Of a stretch of DNA of 64,000 bases, positions 37,019 through 43,560 are shown one piece after another. Both the position numbers and the translations under genes were made by a program. This DNA comes from Pseudomonadales bacterium. Its GTDB lineage: Bacteria > Pseudomonadota > Gammaproteobacteria > Pseudomonadales > Azotimanducaceae. Within the stretch, counting starts at the first letter, position 1. The number at the start of each line of letters is the position of its first letter. The notes beneath the pieces were generated by a model. It did not search any database. It had not been told where the DNA came from and worked only from the letters and a program-made list of their open reading frames with translations. Location of the stretch: assembly GCA_028281885.1 (NCBI GenBank), contig JANQJA010000016.1, forward strand, positions 149,785 through 213,784, given 5' to 3'.

Positions 37019-37657
37019 TTGAAAATTGTGATCATCAAGGACAACAAGCCGATTGATCAGATCAACGTGAACTCGGGCAGGGTGACCATTGGCCGTAAGT
37101 CTGACTGCGACATCCCTGTCAAAGACCCCGCTGTCAGCGGCCTGCATGCTGTGATTGAGCAGGTCAAGGATCGATTTGTCATTCGCGATGAGAACAGCAC
37201 CAATGGCATCTACGTTAAGGGTCGCCGCGTCAAGGAACACATCCTGCACCATGAAGACGTCGTGACCGTTGGCGAGCACCGACTGCGTTTCCTGATTGTC
37301 GAGCAAGCGGTCAAGAAATCGTCAGCTGCCGAGTCCAGGTCAGCGCCGGCTGAGTCAAAACCGGGTAGCGCGACGCCGGAAATCACGAGGGCTTTCCTGA
37401 CGGTGACCGGCGGCAAGCAGGCGGGAACGAGAGTCGATCTGGTGGAGGGTATGACCACCATCGGTAAACCCGGGGTACAGGTAGCGGCCATTTCCAGAAG
37501 GCCCCAGGGACATTTCATTATCCACGTCGACGGCGGCAAGGACCGTGAGCGGGTGCCGATGGTCAATGGCGAACCCATTGGATTCAAGTCGCGCAAGCTG
37601 GAAACCGGCGATGTCATTGTTGTTGCTGGCATCGAGATGACTTATGAGTTCGCCTGA
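37019..37657 (+). CDS. FHA-domain protein, two FHA-like modules
   Basis: A 212-residue cytoplasmic phosphothreonine reader. The N-terminal FHA domain (about 15-90) has the canonical GRKSDCDI, SGLHAVIE and NSTNGIYV motifs. A Ser/Ala/Pro linker (98-118) joins a second, degenerate FHA-like module (about 122-212) with TIGKPGVQVAAISRR and VNGEPIG. The start is a TTG at 37019, with GGGAGA about nine bases upstream; no ATG fits the domain boundary. It follows the phosphatase by 21 bases and probably binds phosphorylated partners of the kinase. Confidence 0.88.
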   Translation: MKIVIIKDNKPIDQINVNSGRVTIGRKSDCDIPVKDPAVSGLHAVIEQVKDRFVIRDENSTNGIYVKGRRVKEHILHHEDVVTVGEHRLRFLIVEQAVKKSSAAESRSAPAESKPGSATPEITRAFLTVTGGKQAGTRVDLVEGMTTIGKPGVQVAAISRRPQGHFIIHVDGGKDRERVPMVNGEPIGFKSRKLETGDVIVVAGIEMTYEFA

Positions 37658-37788
37658 CAGGAGGATGAACTTCCGGACAGACGGTGCGACGAGCGGTCAA
37701 ATGGGGATTAAACTGGCGCTCAGATTCTGGAACCACCTGGTCGAGCGACGTGGGCGTGTATGACCTTTCGGCCACTATCGGAGGCAAT

Positions 37789-38736
37789 ATGAAGCAAACA
37801 CCGATCACACTGGTCCTGTTACTTTCTACTTTACTGGTGGGCTATGCCGGTTCGGCCATGGGAAGAGAGCCACCGGTCGCCAAGCTGGTGCAGGTAGAAG
37901 GTAATGTCGAATACAGCCGCAACGGAGACTCCTGGCGTGCTGTTCGTCGCACCAAATACCTGTTTCCCGGCTACCAGGTTCGTTCTGGCAAGGATGGACG
38001 TGGCAAGCTGATCAACCAGAAAACGGGACTGTCCCAGGATCTGGGTCGCAATACTCTGATCGAGGTTCAGGGGGACAAGATCACCGTAATCGATGGGCGG
38101 CTGTCAAAGCCGGAAGAAGAGTCGGTGTCCATCTGGGAAAGCCTCGCCAATAAGTTTGCCAAGGCGCAGCGATATACCACCGTGCGGCGTAGCTATACGG
38201 ACGGGGAAGAGGCTGCCTGCGATAACAAAGTACGGACGATCCGCCGTATCACCCTTTCTGCTTCGTATCCTGATCTGGTTTGGCGAAATGCGTGTCCGGA
38301 GTACTCTTACCGACTGGTCATTGGTGACCAGGCGATTGATATCCCGGCACAGTCGACGGCGGAGATGATTCGCTATAAGGTCGAAGGCCTGACACCCGGC
38401 GAGCACAACTATCATGTCGAGGTGCTCGATAATGACGGCACCGTCTACATTCCCCGTCGTGATTCGACGCTGGTCTGGATCGATGACAAGGCCGAGCGGG
38501 AAATCCGCGGCCAGATCGATTCTTCTGAGGGCGACCTGCTGTTGATCACTTCCGTACTGGAAGAAAACGAGATGTTTGTCGCGGCGATGGACGAGTATCG
38601 TGCCTACTTCCAGGACTACCCGGACGACCATGAGCTTCGTCCGCTGTTGATCGAGTCTTACCAGAATCTCAAACTCAGCGATCTGCGAGAAAATGAGGCG
38701 CGTCTTTACAATGCCTCGCTGGATCAGGATTTCTAG
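37789..38736 (+). CDS. Exported FecR-domain protein
   Basis: A 315-residue protein with a signal peptide (MKQTPITLVLLLSTLLVGYA). A FecR-type domain follows (about 30-115: VEGNVEYSRNGDSWRAVRR, LFPGYQVRSGKDGRGKL, GRNTLIEVQGDKITVIDG) and a C-terminal beta-sandwich plus helices with a TPR-like end (DEYRAYFQDYPDDHELRPLL). It has no anti-sigma membrane topology, so it is more likely a periplasmic component than a classical FecR signal transducer. GGAGG lies five bases before the ATG. Two cysteines (ACDN, NACP) about 25 residues apart could form a disulfide. Its stop codon lies inside the left end of a palindromic element. Confidence 0.8.
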   Translation: MKQTPITLVLLLSTLLVGYAGSAMGREPPVAKLVQVEGNVEYSRNGDSWRAVRRTKYLFPGYQVRSGKDGRGKLINQKTGLSQDLGRNTLIEVQGDKITVIDGRLSKPEEESVSIWESLANKFAKAQRYTTVRRSYTDGEEAACDNKVRTIRRITLSASYPDLVWRNACPEYSYRLVIGDQAIDIPAQSTAEMIRYKVEGLTPGEHNYHVEVLDNDGTVYIPRRDSTLVWIDDKAEREIRGQIDSSEGDLLLITSVLEENEMFVAAMDEYRAYFQDYPDDHELRPLLIESYQNLKLSDLRENEARLYNASLDQDF

Positions 38737-38978
38737 CGCGCGTATTGCACCAAATCATATGTACTGGTCGTCTGGGTCAGGCAATTCAGGGAGGTACATG
38801 AATGCTGGGAAATTACACGTTGTCAACCACCAGCATTTACCTGAATCTCGCTCGTTCTTTTTCCCCTGAGCTGCCGTGCTCGCTGCGCCGTGCCCAGACA
38901 TGGCTGCGCTCACGAGCCAGCTCAGGAGAAAAAGGTCCTTCGCGATTGTTCAGGTATTTGGCGCAATGTCCGCGCTAG
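38733..38978. mobile_element. 246-bp palindromic element with ~23-bp terminal inverted repeats (MITE/ERIC-like)
   Basis: The left end CTAGCGCGCGTATTGCACC (38733 onward) and the reverse complement of the right end, CTAGCGCGGACATTGCGCC, match at 19 of 23 positions. Inside, CTTTTTCCCCTGAGCTG (38857-38873) pairs with CAGCTCAGGAGAAAAAG (38918-38934), and TTCAGG...AATGCTGG (38785-38808) pairs with CCAGCATT...CCTGAA (38830-38845). The whole could fold into a long branched hairpin. No coding capacity. It includes the stop codon of the FecR gene. The remaining 109 bases to the cyclase gene show no clear feature. Confidence 0.6.
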
Positions 38979-39087
38979 CTATCTCAAACAGATTGAAGCC
39001 AGGGATTGGGTGTCAATGGAGATTGCGATCAGATAGTATCGAAAGGCGTTGACGCACTTATAAAAACGAAGAATCGGACCATTTCAT

Positions 39088-41154
39088 ATGGGCAATCGTT
39101 CTCGCCGATACGATTTGTTTGCCATAGCGGTCGTTTTTGCCCTGGCGATCGTGTTTGAGTATGAAGAGGCGTTCTCGCTGATTGAAGACGAGACGCTGTC
39201 GTATCGTCAGATACTGCGCACGCACCTCGGCGACCCTGAGTTCACTCGTCCCCATGATGAAGTTCTGATTGTCTATACTGACGAGCTTTTCTACGAGGAG
39301 TACGGCGCCTACCCGCTTCGCCGTGTCGATCTGGCGACGATTGTCAGACGGCTCAGTGAGATGAGTGCTGCCGTCATCGGCGTCGACATCCTGCTGGATT
39401 TCAATAGCGCCTATGGTGAGGATCCCGCGCTGGAGGCAGCGTTGGCCGAGGCTGGCAACGTATTGCTTGTTTCCCAGGCAGAGTTTGTCGATGACCAGTA
39501 TGTGACCGTTAACCGGGCCATCGAACAGTTCGATCAACATACCACGTCTGGTTACTCAAACATCTCAGCTAATAGTGCGATCTCTGAGAGCATTGTACGG
39601 CTGCGTATTTATCCGCAGATTGCGAGAGATGGTGAATGGCCCTTTGCCATTCAGGCCGTTGCCAACTATCTGGCGTCGGAACCTGAGCTGGAGGGCAGTC
39701 ACCTTTCCGTGAATGACATCGATCTTTCGCTGGATCAGTTTAACGATCTGTACATCGATTACCCTTTGTTGCCGGCCGACGGGGAGGGAGGTACCGTCAA
39801 TCTCCACGATGTGATCGGCCTGCCCGCTTCGGATGTGCTGTTTGCTGAAGATGAAGAGGAGCTGGCTGAGCTTGGCTTTCTGGTCGATGGACGAATTGTA
39901 TTGATCGGTGAGGTTGCTGAAGTGGCGCATGATGAATTTGAGACGCCTGTTGGCAATGTCTATGGGGTAGAAGTGATCGCCAATACGGTCGGTACGATTC
40001 TTCGTGATGGCCCCCTGCGGGCGGCGTCTTTTGTGTCAGAGCTTGTGCTGGCGGGTCTGATGCTGGCGCTCTTGCTGGTGACCGCCAGGATACCCAGCCC
40101 AATGACGCGAAACCTTGTTTCCTTTGGCATCGTCACCTCTTATGTCTTGTTGGTGTGTGCGCTCTATATCTACCAGGGATTGGTCGTCTCCATGAGCTAC
40201 GTCCTCATTGCTTCGCTTATTGCGATTGGGGTGATCAACGTGCGTTTCTATCTTGAGGAGATGGGGCAGAAGGCCATGGTCAGGGATGCCTTCGGTCAAT
40301 ATCTCTCACCGAAAGTGGTCAGTGAGCTGTTACAGGATCCATCCAAGCTTTCGCTTGGTGGCGAAGAGCGTGAGATGACAGCATTCTTTTCAGACATTGC
40401 GAGTTTCTCGACTTTCTCGGAGAAAATGTCGCCGACCGAACTGGTCAACATGTTGAACAACTACCTGACTGAGATGTGCAACATCATTCTGGCCGAGGAT
40501 GGCACGGTCGATAAGTTTGAAGGCGACGCGATCATCGCGTTCTGGGGTGCGCCGGCGATTCAGCAGGATCATGCGAAACGGGCCTGTTTTGCTGCCATCG
40601 ATATGCGTGAACGACTCGGCCCGCTCAATGAACGTATTCAGAAGGATGGATATTCCCCGATTGGCGTGCGAATGGGGCTCAATTCCGGTGCCATGGTGGT
40701 TGGCAACATGGGTTCTGCGCAGCGGCTCAACTACACCATCATGGGGGATGCCGTAAACACGGCGTCGCGACTGGAGGGTGCCAATAAGGCCTACCGATCG
40801 GGCACGATGATTTCGGAGAGTACCTATGCGATGTGCCTTGACGATGTCGACGTACGCGAGCTGGATCGGGTACGGGTCGTGGGTAAGAACGAACCGATTA
40901 CCGTGTATCAGCTGCTGGCGCGCAAGAATCAGACAACCGGGTTGACCGCCGATCTGATGGTGCAGTTCGAAAAGGCCCGGCAGCTTTACTGCAACAGAGA
41001 ATTTGAGGCGGCAATGGCAGCGTTCAGGTTGTGTACATCGATTGACCCGGATGACGGACCCAGCAATATTTTCCTGGCCCGCTGTGAGTCTTACATTGAG
41101 TCGCCGCCTCTGGCGGATTGGGATGGCGTCTTTGTGTTGTCCGAGAAAGGATAG
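39088..41154 (+). CDS. CHASE2-domain transmembrane class III adenylate cyclase
   Basis: A 688-residue sensor cyclase. N-terminal membrane helix (about 9-25), CHASE2 domain (about 30-300: ELFYEEYGAYPLRRVDL, VDILLDFNSAYGED), three membrane helices (about 310-385), then a class III cyclase domain (about 400-600) and a short TPR-like tail. Metal-binding Asp436 (FFSDIASFS) and Asp480 (FEGDAIIAFWG) are present. Lys476 in DKFEGD and MGDAVNTASRLEG favour ATP over GTP, so the product is probably cAMP. The CHASE2 half is clearly paralogous to that of the kinase 5.3 kb upstream (shared EEYG, RR.DL, LDF.S.YGED, AGNVLLVS, SGYSN). Confidence 0.93.
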   Translation: MGNRSRRYDLFAIAVVFALAIVFEYEEAFSLIEDETLSYRQILRTHLGDPEFTRPHDEVLIVYTDELFYEEYGAYPLRRVDLATIVRRLSEMSAAVIGVDILLDFNSAYGEDPALEAALAEAGNVLLVSQAEFVDDQYVTVNRAIEQFDQHTTSGYSNISANSAISESIVRLRIYPQIARDGEWPFAIQAVANYLASEPELEGSHLSVNDIDLSLDQFNDLYIDYPLLPADGEGGTVNLHDVIGLPASDVLFAEDEEELAELGFLVDGRIVLIGEVAEVAHDEFETPVGNVYGVEVIANTVGTILRDGPLRAASFVSELVLAGLMLALLLVTARIPSPMTRNLVSFGIVTSYVLLVCALYIYQGLVVSMSYVLIASLIAIGVINVRFYLEEMGQKAMVRDAFGQYLSPKVVSELLQDPSKLSLGGEEREMTAFFSDIASFSTFSEKMSPTELVNMLNNYLTEMCNIILAEDGTVDKFEGDAIIAFWGAPAIQQDHAKRACFAAIDMRERLGPLNERIQKDGYSPIGVRMGLNSGAMVVGNMGSAQRLNYTIMGDAVNTASRLEGANKAYRSGTMISESTYAMCLDDVDVRELDRVRVVGKNEPITVYQLLARKNQTTGLTADLMVQFEKARQLYCNREFEAAMAAFRLCTSIDPDDGPSNIFLARCESYIESPPLADWDGVFVLSEKG

Positions 41155-41198
41155 TGCCAGCCACTTTTATCCTGATCGCTGATTGATAAAATGCGGGT

Positions 41199-41507
41199 AT
41201 GACGGTTCAGCAGACGATAGAAGATAAGCTTGCCAGTGCGATTGACCTTCGGCACCTGGAGGTTATCAACGAGAGCAGTAATCACAATGTGCCACCCGGC
41301 AGTGAATCGCATTTCAAAGTCATTCTGGTGGCTGACGAGTTTGACGGGATGAAGCTGGTACAGCGACATCGCCGCATCAATCAGATCCTGGCAGACGAAC
41401 TGTCGAACCAGGTTCATGCCCTTGCGATTCATTCCTATACTGAACCCGAATGGCGGGCTCGATCAGGCAATGCGCCAATATCGCCCCCCTGCGCCAGTGC
41501 CCGGTAG
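41199..41507 (+). CDS. BolA-family protein
   Basis: A 102-residue protein of the BolA fold. IEDKLASAIDLRHLEVINES, the SHFKVILVADEFDGMKLVQRH core and HALAIHSYTEPEW with its conserved histidine are diagnostic. BolA proteins act with monothiol glutaredoxins in iron-sulfur handling or as morphology-linked regulators. The last 15 residues (RSGNAPISPPCASAR) go beyond the fold. It lies 44 bases after the cyclase; the next gene starts four bases after its stop. Confidence 0.88.
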   Translation: MTVQQTIEDKLASAIDLRHLEVINESSNHNVPPGSESHFKVILVADEFDGMKLVQRHRRINQILADELSNQVHALAIHSYTEPEWRARSGNAPISPPCASAR

Positions 41508-41510
41508 TCA

Positions 41511-42245
41511 GTGATCAGTTTGGGCGAAACCGCAAGACTGGTTCACAAATTTCACTGCGGTGATGTCGCCATCGATATCCTGATTCTCCCCATGCGGCGG
41601 CGAACCATGGCAATTCATGTCTTTGCTGATCAGCTGGTGGAACTGCGAATTCCTCAACAATGTGGTCCGAAAGACTGGGAACCGTTCCTGAATGAACGGC
41701 GGGCGTGGATCCATGACTCGATTGTGGCGCTCGGCGGCGTGCGCACGCCCGACTTCACTGAAGGCGAGCGCCATGACTGGCTGGGACGATCCTATCGCCT
41801 GCACCTGAGTGAGGGCCGGCGGCATGTTGGCGTGACGGGCGATCTGCTCGCAATTCGTTGTCCTTCGCCGGATGATGCTGCCTGCGTTCGCGATACGTTT
41901 GAGCGTCATTGTCGTACGGAGGCAAAGCGTACGTTACCTGAACGCTTGCAGCGCTGCAGGGAACTGTTTCGCGACAGTCTGCCGTCGTCAACGCTCAAGA
42001 TTCGAAAGATGAAATCTCGTTGGGGGAGTTGTTCCGATACAGGGGAAATCTGTCTTAACTCGCTGCTCATGCAGAAGTCGATGGCGGCGATTGATTTTGT
42101 CATCGTCCATGAACTCTGCCACTTGCGCCATTTTTCCCACAATCGATCGTTCTACCGTTTGATGGATAGAACCATGCCTGACTGGCGTGAGCGCGAGAAA
42201 CTATTGACCGCTGACGACGGCAGGCTGCAGTTCGACCTGTTCTAG
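41511..42245 (+). CDS. YgjP-like metal-dependent hydrolase (M48/SprT-like fold)
   Basis: A 244-residue zinc-metallopeptidase-like protein of the YgjP/DUF45 family. MKSRWGSCSDTGEICLNSLL and FVIVHELCHLRHFSHNRSFY with the HExxH zinc motif are family-defining, and a third ligand histidine (HNRSF) follows. A GTG at 41511 is the start used here, since the N-terminal strands (IDILILPMRRRTMAIHV) fit the family only if it begins there or earlier. It was not possible to assign a substrate. It follows bolA directly and ends convergently with tesA, overlapping it by 45 bases. Confidence 0.85.
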   Translation: MISLGETARLVHKFHCGDVAIDILILPMRRRTMAIHVFADQLVELRIPQQCGPKDWEPFLNERRAWIHDSIVALGGVRTPDFTEGERHDWLGRSYRLHLSEGRRHVGVTGDLLAIRCPSPDDAACVRDTFERHCRTEAKRTLPERLQRCRELFRDSLPSSTLKIRKMKSRWGSCSDTGEICLNSLLMQKSMAAIDFVIVHELCHLRHFSHNRSFYRLMDRTMPDWREREKLLTADDGRLQFDLF

Positions 42246-42890
42246 CATTGGCGCAATCTTGTCCCAGACCTGTCTGGTAATCATGGCCTGGGCTTCGGGC
42301 CTGGGGTGAATGCCGTCACGCTGGACCAGGCTTTCCGGCGTCGCGATGCCGTCCAGCACGAAGGGGAGCAACGGAATGTCCAGGTTTGCTGCAACCTCGG
42401 GGAAGATGTTGGTGAATGCGTCGATGTAGCGTTTCCCATAGTTGGGCGGCAGCACCATACCGATCAGCAGTACGTCACTCCCGCTGTCCACGGCCATTTG
42501 GCTCATCCTGGACAGGTTGGTCCGGATCTTGTCGATCGGATAGCCGCGCAGCCCGTCGTTACCGCCCAGTTCCAGAATGACAAGGTCGGGTTGGTGAATT
42601 TCCAGCGTTTTCGGTAACCTTACCAGTCCGCCGCCGGTGGTCTCTCCACTGACGCTGGCGTTAACGACTTGGAACGGGAGCTCCTGTTGCCGGATTTTTT
42701 CTGCCAGCAGATGGACCCAGCCTTCGTTTTCCTCCATACCGTAGGCAGCGCTGATGCTGTCACCGTAAACCAGAACGGTGTGGGTATCCGTATAAGCCGT
42801 ATGGCTGAAACATACCAGGATCCAGCAGGTGAATAACCTTGTGAGCGATAAGAACTTGGAAATGATGATCAGAGCGACAGACCTCGGCAA
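42201..42890 (-). CDS. tesA: TesA-like arylesterase/lysophospholipase (SGNH hydrolase)
   Basis: A periplasmic SGNH hydrolase acting on acyl esters or thioesters. The catalytic blocks are VLVYGDSISAAYGM (Ser), VSGETTGGG (oxyanion Gly), ILELGGNDGLRG (Asn) and RDGIHPRPEA (Asp/His). A hydrophobic leader (SLTRLFTCWILVCFSHTAYT) precedes the mature part. The start is uncertain: there is no ATG near the leader; the TTG at 42890 is the best option, while the ATG at 43001 would overlap the divergent ABC gene by 170 bases. The tesA/ybbA/ybbP arrangement matches E. coli. Confidence 0.87.
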   Translation of the reverse strand: MPRSVALIIISKFLSLTRLFTCWILVCFSHTAYTDTHTVLVYGDSISAAYGMEENEGWVHLLAEKIRQQELPFQVVNASVSGETTGGGLVRLPKTLEIHQPDLVILELGGNDGLRGYPIDKIRTNLSRMSQMAVDSGSDVLLIGMVLPPNYGKRYIDAFTNIFPEVAANLDIPLLPFVLDGIATPESLVQRDGIHPRPEAQAMITRQVWDKIAPMLEQVELQPAVVSGQ

Positions 42891-43560
42891 AACGGTGGCA
42901 ACATCGGAAGGCGAGCTGACAATCTTGAAAGGGATAAATCTTGAAATCAAGCGGGGTGAGACCGTGGCGATTGTTGGCGCGTCCGGCTCCGGCAAAACCA
43001 CTCTGCTTAGTCTGCTCGCAGGCCTGGATATGCCGACAAGCGGCTCGGTGTACCTCGGTCCGCATGAGATTACGGCACTGGACGAGGAACGTCGGGCCTA
43101 TGTTCGTGGTGAAATGGTGGGGTTTGTTTTCCAGGCGTTTCAGTTGCTGGATAGCCTCACGGCCATCGAAAACGTAATGTTGCCGGCAGAACTCAAACGT
43201 GAGGCAGATGCCTCGGCAAAAGCGGCTGAACTGCTTGGCCGTGTCGGCCTCGATCATCGACTGCGCCACTATCCTCGCCAGCTCTCAGGAGGTGAGCAAC
43301 AGCGCGTCGCTATTGCGCGGGCGTTCGCGTCCAGCGCTGACATCCTGTTCGCGGATGAGCCCACGGGCAACCTTGATACCGGGACAGGTGAACGGATCAT
43401 CGAGCTGTTATTTGAACTGAACGAAGAGTTTGGTACGACGCTCGTACTCGTGACCCATGATCAGCGCCTTGCCGACCGGTGTGACCGGGCTATCTATTTG
43501 GCGTCCGGAATGCTGGCGGGGGAGGAGTCTGGTCGGCCGGCGAACGTCAGTACCTTATGA
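42829..43560 (+). CDS. ybbA: ABC transporter ATP-binding protein, YbbA-like
   Basis: A 243-residue ATPase of the LolD/MacB/YbbA group. Walker A is VGASGSGKTTLL, the Q-loop is GFVFQAFQLL, the signature is QLSGGEQQRVAIARAF, Walker B is ILFADEPTGNLD, and the H-loop is LVTHDQRLA. Starts at a GTG (42829, AGGA upstream) or at GTG 42841 or ATG 42862/42865 are all possible; similarity to E. coli YbbA starts at about residue 13. It overlaps the permease gene by four bases (ATGA) and is divergent from tesA with overlapping 5' ends. Confidence 0.92.
   Translation: MNNLVSDKNLEMMIRATDLGKTVATSEGELTILKGINLEIKRGETVAIVGASGSGKTTLLSLLAGLDMPTSGSVYLGPHEITALDEERRAYVRGEMVGFVFQAFQLLDSLTAIENVMLPAELKREADASAKAAELLGRVGLDHRLRHYPRQLSGGEQQRVAIARAFASSADILFADEPTGNLDTGTGERIIELLFELNEEFGTTLVLVTHDQRLADRCDRAIYLASGMLAGEESGRPANVSTL

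Noticed and set aside
33784..38736. Type VI secretion post-translational regulation locus
   Set aside because: Kinase, phosphatase and FHA genes are present, but there are no tss/vgr/hcp/clpV genes in the window and the sensor is CHASE2.
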